Origin: Bacteroides thetaiotaomicron VPI-5482 | Lineage (GTDB): Bacteria; Bacteroidota; Bacteroidia; Bacteroidales; Bacteroidaceae | Reading direction: 5' to 3' | NCBI RefSeq assembly: GCF_000011065.1 | Contig: NC_004663.1 | Coordinates: forward strand, 2,480,001-2,544,000 | DNA: 64,000 nt | Part shown: in pieces, positions 31,803-41,267 of the stretch | How positions within the stretch are numbered: the first letter of the stretch is position 1 | Layout of the letters: each line of letters opens with the position of its first letter | The notes under the pieces: generated by a model | The model's database searches: none | What the model saw: the letters and a program-made list of their open reading frames with translations, nothing else | Told to the model about the DNA's origin: nothing | Program-made: the position numbers and the translations under genes

Positions 31803-34196
31803 ATGAACTACGCGGAAATTTGTATCATCAAACGGGATGGTAAAAGAGAAGATTTCTCTATTAGTAAGATCAAGAATGCGATTGGTAAAGCATTCAGTGC
31901 AACAGGGATTCAGAACGAGCAGCAACTGATTGCTGACGTTACGATGAGTGTGATCAGTCAGTTCACTAACCCCACGATCACCGTGGAGGAAATTCAGGAC
32001 TTAGTAGAAAAGGCATTGATGAAGGTACGCCCCGAAGTGGCCAAGAAGTACATCATCTACCGCGAATGGCGGAACACGGAGCGGGACAAGAAAACCCAGA
32101 TGAAGCACGTAATGGACGGCATCGTCGCCATCGACAAGAACGACGTGAACCTGAGCAACGCCAACATGAGCAGCCACACGCCTGCCGGACAAATGATGAC
32201 ATTTGCATCGGAAGTCACCAAAGACTACACCTATAAATATCTGTTGCCGAAACGTTTTGCCGAAGCGCACCAGTTGGGCGATGTCCATATTCACGACCTC
32301 GATTACTACCCTACAAAGACGACTACCTGCATCCAATATGACATGGACGATCTCTTTGAACGTGGCTTCCGCACCAAGAACGGCAGCATCCGCACGCCGC
32401 AAAGCATCCAAAGTTATGCTACGCTTGCCACCATCATCTTCCAGACCAACCAGAACGAGCAGCACGGCGGACAGGCAATCCCCGCCTTCGACTTCTTCAT
32501 GGCAAAAGGAGTGGCAAAGTCTTTCCGCAAACATCTGGCTTCGTTCATCAATTTTTACGTGGCGATGGAGAACGGAACACAGGCGGACGAAAAAGCAATC
32601 CGCACCTTAATCAAGGAACATCTGCCTTCTATCAAATCGACCGAAGCAGAACGCGAGACATTGCGCATCGCCCTGATAGCCCTGCAAATCATTATAGACA
32701 AGGAACACCTGACACGCATCGCAGAAAAAGCGTACCAGCAAACAAAGAAGGATACGCATCAGGCAATGGAAGGATTTATCCACAACCTGAACACCATGCA
32801 CTCCCGTGGAGGTAACCAAGTGGTATTCAGCTCCATCAACTACGGAACGGATACTTCCGCCGAAGGCCGCCTCGTGATCGAGGAACTGCTGAAAGCCACC
32901 ATCGAAGGACTCGGAACACGTGGCGAAGTCCCCGTATTCCCGATCCAGATATTCAAAGTAAAGGACGGAGTTTCTTACTCCGAAAAGGACTTCGAGAAAG
33001 CGATGAAGGCGGAAAACATCGAAGACGCCATGCGGGGAACTTACGAAGCTCCGAACTTCGATCTGCTGCTAAGAGCTTGTCAGACTACATCGAAAGCGCT
33101 TTTCCCGAACTTCATGTTCCTGGACACGCCTTTCAACAAGAACGAGAAATGGAAAGCGGACGATCCGAAACGGTATATCTACGAGTTGGCTACAATGGGA
33201 TGCCGCACCCGTGTATTTGAGAATGTGGCAGGAGAAAAATCATCTTTGGGACGCGGAAACCTTTCATTCACCACACTGAACATGCCGCGTCTCGCCATCG
33301 AAGCACGCATCAAGGCGGAAAATCTGATTGAGGGTGAACGCAACAAGGATGCCATCGAACAGAAAGCGAAAGAGATTTTCATGGAGTCAGTCCGCAATAT
33401 GGCGACTCTTGTAGCCGATCAGCTGTACGAGCGCTACCAGTATCAACGCACCGCACTGGCACGCCAGTTCCCCTTCATGATGGGAAATGACGTATGGAAA
33501 GGCGGCGGCGCACTGAATCCGAACGAGCAAGTGGGCGATGCGTTACGCAGCGGTACGCTGGGCATCGGCTTTATCGGCGGACACAATGCAATGGTGGCAC
33601 TTTACGGAGAAGGTCACGGACACAGCCAGAAGGCATGGGACACGCTGTACGAAGCTGTAATGGAAATGAACAAAGTGGTAGACGAATATAAAGAGAAATA
33701 TAACCTGAATTATTCCGTACTTGCCACACCTGCCGAAGGACTTTCGGGACGTTTCACCAAGATAGACCGCCGGAAATACGGCAAAATCCCCGGCGTGACG
33801 GACCGCGATTACTACGTCAATTCCTTCCATGTGGATGTGAAGGAACCGATCAGCATCACCGAAAAGATCAGGTGCGAAGCGCCTTTCCACGCCATTACCC
33901 GCGGCGGGCACATTACGTATGTGGAATTGGACGGGGAAGCTCAGAAGAATGTACGTGCCATTGCGAAGATCGTAAAGGTCATGCACGACGAGGGCATCGG
34001 CTACGGCTCCATCAATCATCCGGTGGATACCTGCCACAACTGTGGATACAAAGGAGTAATCTTCGATAAATGCCCGGTATGCCAAAGCGAAAACATCTTA
34101 CGTATGCGTCGCATCACCGGATACCTGACAGGTGACCTCAGCTCCTGGAACTCTGCCAAACGGGCGGAAGAAAAGGATCGTGTGAAGCACTTATAA
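31803..34196 (+). CDS. nrdD: Anaerobic (class III) ribonucleoside-triphosphate reductase
   Basis: A 797-residue glycyl-radical enzyme that makes deoxyribonucleotides under anaerobic conditions. The N-terminal ATP-cone (residues about 1-95, IIKRDGKREDFSISKI) binds allosteric nucleotides. The active-site region has HIHDLDYYPTKTTTC around residue 160. The C-terminus carries the zinc site CHNCGYKG...CPVCQS and the radical loop RRITGYL with Gly773. It follows a cobalamin riboswitch and precedes its activase nrdG by 112 bases. Length and motifs are complete. Confidence 0.96.
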   Translation: MNYAEICIIKRDGKREDFSISKIKNAIGKAFSATGIQNEQQLIADVTMSVISQFTNPTITVEEIQDLVEKALMKVRPEVAKKYIIYREWRNTERDKKTQMKHVMDGIVAIDKNDVNLSNANMSSHTPAGQMMTFASEVTKDYTYKYLLPKRFAEAHQLGDVHIHDLDYYPTKTTTCIQYDMDDLFERGFRTKNGSIRTPQSIQSYATLATIIFQTNQNEQHGGQAIPAFDFFMAKGVAKSFRKHLASFINFYVAMENGTQADEKAIRTLIKEHLPSIKSTEAERETLRIALIALQIIIDKEHLTRIAEKAYQQTKKDTHQAMEGFIHNLNTMHSRGGNQVVFSSINYGTDTSAEGRLVIEELLKATIEGLGTRGEVPVFPIQIFKVKDGVSYSEKDFEKAMKAENIEDAMRGTYEAPNFDLLLRACQTTSKALFPNFMFLDTPFNKNEKWKADDPKRYIYELATMGCRTRVFENVAGEKSSLGRGNLSFTTLNMPRLAIEARIKAENLIEGERNKDAIEQKAKEIFMESVRNMATLVADQLYERYQYQRTALARQFPFMMGNDVWKGGGALNPNEQVGDALRSGTLGIGFIGGHNAMVALYGEGHGHSQKAWDTLYEAVMEMNKVVDEYKEKYNLNYSVLATPAEGLSGRFTKIDRRKYGKIPGVTDRDYYVNSFHVDVKEPISITEKIRCEAPFHAITRGGHITYVELDGEAQKNVRAIAKIVKVMHDEGIGYGSINHPVDTCHNCGYKGVIFDKCPVCQSENILRMRRITGYLTGDLSSWNSAKRAEEKDRVKHL

Positions 34197-34308
34197 AAGT
34201 TGAGAGTTGAGAAGGGAGAGTTGAGAGTTGGCTGCGCTGTGTGATGGCGGGCGGGGCTTTACTCTTCCTTCTTGTATATTATTTATACCCATTTATTTTT
34301 ATTTTAAG

Positions 34309-34803
34309 ATGAACACTCTCAATTCTCCACTTTCAGTTCTCCACTTATTATCGACTTATCCCGAAACGATTGTTGACGGTGAAGGCATCCGGTATTCGAT
34401 TTATCTTGCGGGGTGTTCTCATCACTGCGTCGGCTGTCACAATCCGGAGAGCTGGAATCCGCGGGCGGGAGAACTGCTGACGGAGGAAAGGATTCAATCG
34501 ATCATTCGGGAGATTAAAGCCAATCCATTGCTGGACGGGGTTACTTTTTCGGGAGGAGATCCGTTTTATAATCCGGAGGCTTTCCTGCTTTTCGTCAAAA
34601 GGGTAAAGGAGGAAACGGGGCTGAATATCTGGTGCTATACGGGATATACGTACGAAGAGATTCTAGCTAATCCGCGTTTGAAGACTGTGCTCGACTACAT
34701 AGATGTGCTGGTGGACGGGCGTTTCGAACAGGCGCTCTTTTCGCCTTATCTGGAATTTCGGGGAAGCAGCAATCAGAGGATATTGAGAATAGGTAATAAG
34801 TAA
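34309..34803 (+). CDS. nrdG: Anaerobic ribonucleotide reductase activating protein (radical SAM)
   Basis: A 164-residue radical SAM enzyme that generates the glycyl radical on NrdD. The 4Fe-4S motif CSHHCVGC (CxxxCxxC) lies at about residues 36-43, then GVTFSGGDPF with the SAM-binding GGxP-like loop (about 78-87). I chose ATG 34309; upstream codons in frame (from 34228) are non-conserved. The first codons overlap the right arm of an inverted repeat that begins in the nrdD-nrdG gap. The stop lies in a TAATAGG repeat. Confidence 0.93.
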   Translation: MNTLNSPLSVLHLLSTYPETIVDGEGIRYSIYLAGCSHHCVGCHNPESWNPRAGELLTEERIQSIIREIKANPLLDGVTFSGGDPFYNPEAFLLFVKRVKEETGLNIWCYTGYTYEEILANPRLKTVLDYIDVLVDGRFEQALFSPYLEFRGSSNQRILRIGNK

Positions 34804-34822
34804 TAGGTTATAGGTAATAATG
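34789..34822. repeat. TAATAGG-family repeat at the nrdG stop
   Basis: Units AATAGGTAATAAGTAATAGG and a further TATAGGTAATAA overlap the last codons and stop of nrdG. Same family as 1398 and 42575. Confidence 0.7.
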
Positions 34823-35016
34823 GTGGGGGAGGTTTTGTATTAGTTTAGTGCGGGGGGAGCTGCTGCGAATTGTTGTGGGCGTGGTCTACTATGAACTGCT
34901 GCGGGCGTTGTCTCCTGCGCTAAAAAAACTTATATTTCAAAGAAGATTGAAACACGTACTTCTTTGTTTTGTTTACATTTACAGACAAAATAAGGTTCTA
35001 CAAGAATAAGTTTTTT

Positions 35017-36429
35017 ATGATACAAGCCAATAATACCACTTCTATAGATGAAACCGATGGACTGCCAATGCCGAGACGTATCTGGGCGGTGGTTTCCATC
35101 GGATTTGCACTTTGTATGTCGGTGCTCGACGTGAATATTATCAACATCGTACTCCCTACGCTTTCGCACGATTTCGGAACTTCGCCTGCTGTAACTACAT
35201 GGATTATAAACGGTTATCAGTTGGCGATCGTTGTTTCGCTGCTGTCTTTCTCTTCTTTGGGGGAGATTATCGGTTATCGGAAAGTGTTCCTGTCGGGCAT
35301 TGGGCTGTTTTGCATCACTTCGCTGATTTGCGCCTTGTCCGATTCATTCTGGACGCTGACGATTGCACGTATCTTTCAGGGATTCAGTGCGTCGGCCATC
35401 ACAAGTGTGAATACGGCGCAGTTGCGCTACGTATATCCGAAAAGCCAGATTGGGCGGGGAATGGGAATCAATGCGATGGTAGTGGCGATATCGGCGGCTG
35501 CCGGTCCGTCGGTGGCAAGCGGCATACTTTCGATAGCCAGCTGGCACTGGCTGTTTGCCATCAATGTACCGCTGGGGATTACGGCACTGCTGCTGGGAAT
35601 CAAGCATTTGCCGAGACAGGAAGAGCGGTCGAAGCGGAAGTTTGACTTCGTGAGTGCGATAGCCAATGCGGTCACATTCGGGTTACTGATTTATACGCTG
35701 GACGGATTTGCGCATCATGAGGAGATGGATTTCCTTGTGCTGCAATTGATCATATTGGCCATCGTAGGAACGTTTTACGTACGGAGGCAACTGACTCAGA
35801 CGACTCCGTTGCTGCCACTGGACTTATTGCGGATACCGATTTTCCGGCTTTCGATTCTGACGTCTATCTGTTCGTTTATCGCTCAGATGGCGGCCATGGT
35901 ATCTCTCCCGTTTTTCCTTCAGAATACGTTGGGTCACAGCGAGGTCATGACAGGATTGCTGCTGACTCCGTGGCCGTTGGCGACTCTTGTGACGGCACCG
36001 TTGGCAGGTTATCTGGTGGAACGCATTCATCCGGGGATATTGGGGAGTATCGGGATGGCCTTGTTTGCTGTCGGACTTTTTTCACTTTCGGGGCTTACTG
36101 CCGAATCGTCCGATATCAGTATAATTCTTCGTCTGATGCTTTGCGGAGCCGGTTTCGGATTGTTTCAGACACCCAATAACAGTACGATTATCTCTTCCGC
36201 CCCAACGAAACGTTCGGGCGGTGCAAGTGGAATGCTGGGGATGGCACGGTTGCTGGGACAAACGTTCGGTACTACGTTGGTAGCGTTGCTTTTCAGTTTT
36301 GTCGTGCACGACCGGAGTACGGCGGTCTGCCTCATGGTCGGAAGTGGGTTTGCTGTTGTGGCGGCGATTGTCAGCAGTCTGCGGTTGTCGCAACCGTCTA
36401 CGCTGAAAAGAGAAACGAATCAGTCATGA
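35017..36429 (+). CDS. MFS transporter, DHA2 (14-helix drug exporter) type
   Basis: A 470-residue inner-membrane antiporter. Fourteen hydrophobic segments can be counted. Helix 1 ends in the D-motif-like LCMSVLDVNIINIVLPTL, the loop between helices 2 and 3 has GEIIGYRKVFLSG (motif A), and helix 5 has the motif C-like GPSVASGILSIASWHWLF, typical of DHA2 exporters related to EmrB/QacA. I chose ATG 35017; a TTG start further upstream is unlikely. The substrate cannot be inferred. A MITE-like element follows 128 bases after the stop. Confidence 0.88.
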   Translation: MIQANNTTSIDETDGLPMPRRIWAVVSIGFALCMSVLDVNIINIVLPTLSHDFGTSPAVTTWIINGYQLAIVVSLLSFSSLGEIIGYRKVFLSGIGLFCITSLICALSDSFWTLTIARIFQGFSASAITSVNTAQLRYVYPKSQIGRGMGINAMVVAISAAAGPSVASGILSIASWHWLFAINVPLGITALLLGIKHLPRQEERSKRKFDFVSAIANAVTFGLLIYTLDGFAHHEEMDFLVLQLIILAIVGTFYVRRQLTQTTPLLPLDLLRIPIFRLSILTSICSFIAQMAAMVSLPFFLQNTLGHSEVMTGLLLTPWPLATLVTAPLAGYLVERIHPGILGSIGMALFAVGLFSLSGLTAESSDISIILRLMLCGAGFGLFQTPNNSTIISSAPTKRSGGASGMLGMARLLGQTFGTTLVALLFSFVVHDRSTAVCLMVGSGFAVVAAIVSSLRLSQPSTLKRETNQS

Positions 36430-36557
36430 CGAACAGAAATTTCTGTCATCCGAAGCGAAAATCATGGGAGAAGAAAATGGGATCAATCCGGAAAACTGGT
36501 TGTTTCCAGTTTGTTTCTTTCCGAACGGAAAATGAATCAAACAGTAGTATCTCCATT

Positions 36558-36759
36558 GGGGGTGACTAAAAAGTCGATTCTATCTCGAATCTCCTCCTTC
36601 GGGAAGAGTGGTCGAAGACCGAGGTGGTAGGAAAAAGAATGTTTATTCCTATTTCTTTGTAATGATAGGGTTATGTGTTCACCTACCACCTCCCCCTACG
36701 GGTACTCCTCCTTCCCGAAGGAGGAGATTTAAGATACTATTGACTTTTTAGTCAGCCCC
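36558..36759. mobile_element. MITE-like element, copy 2 (about 202 bp, inverted relative to copy 1)
   Basis: Reads GGGGGTGACTAAAAAGTC at the left and GACTTTTTAGTCAGCCCC at the right, each with the CTCCTCCTTCGGGAAG/AAGGAGGAG hairpin inside. It is the reverse complement of the element at 4265-4470 over its full length with scattered differences. ATT flanks both ends and may be a target duplication. The 712-base gap around it (36430-37141) otherwise holds the hairpin at 36920 and no credible gene. Confidence 0.8.
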
Positions 36760-36919
36760 ATTCAAGATACTATTGATTATCATTTAGCTCAAAACCGTGC
36801 GATATAGAGCCCAACCAGCTTTTTGGCTAACCCAGAGAATGTTAATGATTTAACATTCGTCTCCGGGCATCCAGAGAGCCCAAAGGAGAAAGGGCGTATC
36901 ATCGTTGGCAGACTAAGGC

Positions 36920-36984
36920 ATTTATCGTATATAGAAACGGCGCTTTAACGTAGTGTTAAAGCGCCGTTTCTATATATGATAAAT
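36920..36984. repeat. Very long near-perfect hairpin
   Basis: ATTTATCGTATATAGAAACG followed by GCGCTTTAAC (36920-36949) is complementary to 36955-36984 with only one or two mismatches and a 5-base loop GTAGT. A 30-bp stem is far longer than a usual terminator. It contains AAACGGCG, the core of the repeat family at 7341. Confidence 0.85.
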
Positions 36985-37141
36985 AGTACGTTCTATTTTA
37001 CTGTATTTCAGCAATATACATTGCTTCATCGCCGACGTCCTCCTTTTATCCGCCAGCAGTCCGCTGTCGCCGGGATTGCTGTTCTGACAACTTCCGGTCT
37101 GCACGCGGGAAGACGGATGTGTATGCCTTGCCGGTCCCTGC

Positions 37142-38497
37142 TTAGAAGAAGAACCTCAATATGTCATTGAAGTTTGCCCAAATCAGCAAGCCGAACAGAA
37201 GCACCATACCGGTCATCTGAGCGTACTCCATAAACTTGTCACTCGGTTTACGACGGGCTATCATCTCGTAGAAGAGGAAGAGCACGTGTCCGCCGTCCAA
37301 TGCGGGGATCGGAAGAATGTTCATGAAGGCAAGGATGATGGAAAGGAAGGCGGTCATGTACCAGAACTGGTGCCAGTCCCACGTAGCAGGGAAAATGCTT
37401 CCGATAGTGCCGAAGCCGCCCAACTGTTTGGCTCCTTCTTTCGAGAAGAGATATTTCATGTTGCCGACGTATCCTTTCAATGTCTTCACACCCAAAGATA
37501 CGCCTGCGGGGAAAGATTCAAAGAATGTGTATTCCTTTTTCACCATAGGCAACAGACGATCCGTTGTCAGACTGGCAACTACGCCCATCAGATAAGCGGA
37601 ATCCACACGCAGGGAAGTCGTATCGGTCACACCGCCACGCACATACGTCAGCGTAATCAGACGAGGGTCGATGCTGTCTTTCAGAAGTGCTTCGGCGTTT
37701 TTCTTGCGTTCCGCCATCGTCTGCTTGAAATCAGAGAAGGAGATGGATTTTCCGTCCAATGCGATGATACTGTCGCCCGGCAGAATGCCTGCCTGCGCAG
37801 CGGGAGAATTAACCATCACGCTGTCAATCACATACGGGAAACGGAAAGAAGCGAAACGAACGCTGTCCGCCATCAGGCGCTGCATCATGTCTTCGGGAAT
37901 GTAGACGGAGGCTTTCTTGCCGTCACGAAGCACTGATACCTCACGGGCATCGGCTATCTGACTCAGCATATCGCCGTCATAACGTACGAAAGGCACATTG
38001 TCGGCAGACAAAAGGATGTCGCCATCCTGAAAACCGACCGCTTTCGCCGTTTCGTTGAAGTCCATACCAAGGGGAGCTTCTTGGACCTTTATATACTGGT
38101 CGCCCCAAGCGAAAAGAATCATTGAATAAATAAAGAGCGCCAACAGGAAGTTGAACAGCACACCGCCCACCATGATCAGAAGACGTTGCCAAGCCGGCTT
38201 GGAACGGAACTCCCAAGGCTGCTCAGGCTGTTTCATCTGTTCGGTATCCATCGACTCGTCTATCATTCCGGCTATCTTGACGTAACCGCCCAGCGGCAGC
38301 CATCCTACTGCATACTCCGTATCACTTCTCTTGGGTTTGAACTTGAACAAGGTAAACCACGGGTCAAAGAACAAGCAGAATTTTTCTACACGCACCTTGA
38401 ACAACCGGGCAAAAAGGAAATGCCCGCCTTCATGAATAATAACGAGCAAGGATAAGCTCATTATCAGTTGCAGGGCACGAATTAAAAATGTTTCCAT
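37142..38497 (-). CDS. rseP: RIP zinc metalloprotease (site-2 protease)
   Basis: A 451-residue intramembrane protease that cleaves membrane-anchored anti-sigma or signal-peptide remnants. Helix 1 has the zinc motif HEGGH at about residues 22-26. Two PDZ-like domains lie in the middle (AVGFQDGDILLSAD about 153-166; SPAAQAGILPGDSIIALDGK about 230-249). The second metal-site helix is NILPIPALDGGH (about 387-398) with the Asp ligand. Last gene of the operon DUF4290-murA-rimM-M23-dxr-rseP, 124 bases after dxr. Confidence 0.93.
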   Translation of the reverse strand: METFLIRALQLIMSLSLLVIIHEGGHFLFARLFKVRVEKFCLFFDPWFTLFKFKPKRSDTEYAVGWLPLGGYVKIAGMIDESMDTEQMKQPEQPWEFRSKPAWQRLLIMVGGVLFNFLLALFIYSMILFAWGDQYIKVQEAPLGMDFNETAKAVGFQDGDILLSADNVPFVRYDGDMLSQIADAREVSVLRDGKKASVYIPEDMMQRLMADSVRFASFRFPYVIDSVMVNSPAAQAGILPGDSIIALDGKSISFSDFKQTMAERKKNAEALLKDSIDPRLITLTYVRGGVTDTTSLRVDSAYLMGVVASLTTDRLLPMVKKEYTFFESFPAGVSLGVKTLKGYVGNMKYLFSKEGAKQLGGFGTIGSIFPATWDWHQFWYMTAFLSIILAFMNILPIPALDGGHVLFLFYEMIARRKPSDKFMEYAQMTGMVLLFGLLIWANFNDILRFFF

Positions 38498-38621
38498 ATA
38501 GTCTATTTACAATTTAAAGCCTCATCCAAACCCTCTGCTCATAAGAGGAAAACCGAGGCGCTTTCTAATTTATATTACTTATTTATATTTTTCATTGTTC
38601 ACGAAATCAGCTCCGGTGCTA

Positions 38622-39794
38622 TCACGGAATCAGCTCCGCAGCTATTCTCCGCGCTTCAGCGTCGGTAGCCACATAGTCGTCGTAAGCAGGAGCGGCTACA
38701 AACGCGGCACGTTCCATTGTCTTTTCGATCACATCGCTCATACCGAGGAAGCTGATGCCGTCCCGGAGGAAAGCGGCTACCACTACTTCGTTGGCGGCAT
38801 TGACAATGCAAGGCATATTTCCGCCCCGATACATCGCCTCGTAAGCCAGGGCAAGGTTGCGGAAACGCTTCGTATCCGGTTGCTCGAACGTCAGGTTCGT
38901 GCACTGGGTGAAGTCGAGCCTGTCGAAAGAAGAGCAGATACGGTCGGGATACGAGAACGCATACTGGATGGGCAGACGCATATCCGGCATGCCTAGCTGT
39001 GCCTTGACGGCACCGTCCTCAAACTGCACCATGGAATGAATGACCGACTGCGGATGCACCACCACCTCGATCTGGCTGGGCTGCACGCCGAACAGCCATT
39101 TCGCCTCGATGACCTCAAAGCCTTTGTTCATCATGGATGCGGAGTCAATGGTGATCTTGGCTCCCATCTCCCAGTTGGGATGTTTCAATGCCTGTGTCTT
39201 GGTGACGGACTTCAGCTGCTCCAGCGTGCAGGTCCGAAACGGACCACCGGAAGCGGTCAGTATCACCTTCTCAATCGGGTTCCCGACTTCTCCAGCTAAA
39301 CACTGGAAGACTGCCGAGTGTTCAGAGTCCACCGGCAAAATGGGAGTGTGGTATTGCTGTGCCAGTTGGTTGATCAGTTCTCCCGCCACCACAAGCGTCT
39401 CCTTATTGGCAAGCGCAATGGCTTTCTTGGCACGAATGGCGTTGATCGTCGGCTTCAGTCCGGCATAGCCCACCATTGCCGTCAGCACCATATCTACCGG
39501 TCCGGCCTCCACGATCTGACAGACCGCGTCGATTCCGGCATATACTTTGATCGGAAGGTCGCTCAGCGCTTCCTTCAGTTGGGCGTACTTTTCTTCGTTG
39601 GCTATCACCACCACTTCCGGCTGGAACTTGCGTGCCTGTGCAATCAGCAGTTCTACCCGGTTGTTGGCCGTCAGGGCATAGGCTTCGTAGAGGTCGGGGT
39701 GTTCTTCGATCACCTGCAACGCCTGCGTCCCGATAGAGCCCGTAGAGCCTAAAATAGCTATTTGTTTCTTCTTATTCTTCTTTTCTGAATCCAT
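38622..39794 (-). CDS. dxr: 1-deoxy-D-xylulose-5-phosphate reductoisomerase
   Basis: A 390-residue enzyme of the MEP isoprenoid pathway, target of fosmidomycin. NADPH motif ILGSTGSIGTQAL at residues 14-26, KETLVVAGE near 131, the metal/substrate region DSEHSAVFQCL near 156 and SGGPFR near 191, and MNKGFEVIEAKWLF near 222. Length is typical. The 3' end with its stop is followed by an almost identical 20-base copy (see findings). Confidence 0.96.
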   Translation of the reverse strand: MDSEKKNKKKQIAILGSTGSIGTQALQVIEEHPDLYEAYALTANNRVELLIAQARKFQPEVVVIANEEKYAQLKEALSDLPIKVYAGIDAVCQIVEAGPVDMVLTAMVGYAGLKPTINAIRAKKAIALANKETLVVAGELINQLAQQYHTPILPVDSEHSAVFQCLAGEVGNPIEKVILTASGGPFRTCTLEQLKSVTKTQALKHPNWEMGAKITIDSASMMNKGFEVIEAKWLFGVQPSQIEVVVHPQSVIHSMVQFEDGAVKAQLGMPDMRLPIQYAFSYPDRICSSFDRLDFTQCTNLTFEQPDTKRFRNLALAYEAMYRGGNMPCIVNAANEVVVAAFLRDGISFLGMSDVIEKTMERAAFVAAPAYDDYVATDAEARRIAAELIP

Positions 39795-39857
39795 TATTAT
39801 CTAATTCCTCTGTCACTTGTCACTTATAATCGTATATCCCACTTCTCGTCATTGGCT

Positions 39858-40715
39858 TTAAAACACGATGTATTTCTCCGGATTGACAGGATGTCCCTTG
39901 TACCACAGTTCGAAGTGGAGATGCGGCCCTGTGCTGAGCGTTCCGCTGTTTCCCACCAGTGCGATGGCTTCGCCTCCTTTCACGCGGTCGCCTTCTTTTT
40001 TCAGCAGCGAGCCGCAATGCTTGTAGATCGAGACGAAATCCTGACTGTGCTGTACGCCTATCACGTAACCGGTTTCGGCGGTGTAGGTGCTCAGAAAGAC
40101 GGTGCCGTCCATGGTTGCCAGCACGCTTTCGTTGGGGTTGGCAGCAATATCCGTTCCAAAGTGTTTCTTATCGGCATTGAAATGGTCGGAAACCATTCCA
40201 CGGGTCGGACGATACAGGATCAGTCCGTTGACATCCGGCTGCGAAACGATCGTAGTCAGATTATATTTTTCATTTTCTTCGTATTGGCGGCGAAATTCCT
40301 CTTCACGTTTGGTACGTTCCATCAGGGTGTCTTCGCGGGCGGCGGTCAGCGAGTCGAGCGTCTGCACGCTGTCTATGGGCACTTTTCCGCTGAAAATATC
40401 CTGTATGTTCATGATGTAGAGGTTCTGCCTGTTGAGCAGTTCCTGCAAGGAATCCACGCGGAGCGCGTTGTCCACGATCTGACTGCGAACTTCACTGTTC
40501 ATATATCCGGGGAGATAGTTGCGCAAAGGGGTGAAGGCAATGATGCAGGCGGCAATCAGAAAAAGCACCGCCAGCACGGACAACAGCACCGAAAGCCCGT
40601 TCAGCTTGGATACCCGAAGCCCCACGATTTCTTCAAGCGTATTCTCATTGATAATGGTGAGTTTATACTTGAACTTGAAATTGTTCCAAAATGCTTTACT
40701 CCGTTTTCTTGGCAT
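39858..40715 (-). CDS. M23 family (LytM-type) metallopeptidase, membrane anchored
   Basis: A 285-residue protein with a cytoplasmic basic start, one membrane segment (about residues 41-63, SVLLSVLAVLFLIAACIIAF), a periplasmic coiled region and a C-terminal M23 domain (about 165-285). Zinc ligands fit HFGTDIA (His and Asp, about 186-191) and HLHFELWYKG (about 266). Such proteins act as peptidoglycan hydrolases or as activators of amidases in cell division. It lies within the murA-dxr operon, which fits a role in envelope biogenesis. Confidence 0.9.
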   Translation of the reverse strand: MPRKRSKAFWNNFKFKYKLTIINENTLEEIVGLRVSKLNGLSVLLSVLAVLFLIAACIIAFTPLRNYLPGYMNSEVRSQIVDNALRVDSLQELLNRQNLYIMNIQDIFSGKVPIDSVQTLDSLTAAREDTLMERTKREEEFRRQYEENEKYNLTTIVSQPDVNGLILYRPTRGMVSDHFNADKKHFGTDIAANPNESVLATMDGTVFLSTYTAETGYVIGVQHSQDFVSIYKHCGSLLKKEGDRVKGGEAIALVGNSGTLSTGPHLHFELWYKGHPVNPEKYIVF

Positions 40716-40727
40716 CTTTATTAATTA

Positions 40728-41267
40728 TTAATCTTCCTCCAAATCTTCCAAATTCAACAATCCTTCGGGAAGCTCGACTGTGATGAGCTTCTTTTCCTGA
40801 TTGATTTCCACTATAAATTCTTCCTGTGCAGGGACGAGGAGTTCTTCTCCGTCCTCCTGTTCGACCACAAAAAGGGTGTTCACCGTAGCGGTATCCACTT
40901 CGACCACTTCGCCCAGCTCGCCGTGACGAACGTCTTCCATGCGGAAACCGACGAAGAAGTTCCACGACAGTTCGCCGTCTTCCGCCTCTTCCGCGTGCTT
41001 CACCGGGAAGTAGACTTCGACATTGGTGAACATACGCGCGCGTTCCGCCGTATCTATGCCTTCAAGCTTCACCAGTGCGGTGGAGTCCGAACGAAAACGG
41101 TATTCTTCGATGAAAAACGGTACGAAAATACCGTCGAGCAAACAGATCAGATAATCGCAGTCCACACGGTCGAAGATATCGTCCGTGAAGGTAAACTGCA
41201 ACTCGCCGTGAATGCCGTGCGGCTTGTTGAATAGTCCGATTTTATATACTTCTTCTTTCTTTATCAT
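40728..41267 (-). CDS. rimM: Ribosome maturation factor RimM
   Basis: A 179-residue factor that helps assemble the 30S head by binding ribosomal protein S19. The N-terminal RimM domain begins IGLFNKPHGIHGELQFTF (about residues 11-28) and the C-terminal PRC-barrel has GFRMEDVRHGELGEV near residue 108 and LVPAQEEFIVEINQEKK near 144. The start overlaps the end of murA by 4 bases. Confidence 0.93.
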   Translation of the reverse strand: MIKKEEVYKIGLFNKPHGIHGELQFTFTDDIFDRVDCDYLICLLDGIFVPFFIEEYRFRSDSTALVKLEGIDTAERARMFTNVEVYFPVKHAEEAEDGELSWNFFVGFRMEDVRHGELGEVVEVDTATVNTLFVVEQEDGEELLVPAQEEFIVEINQEKKLITVELPEGLLNLEDLEED

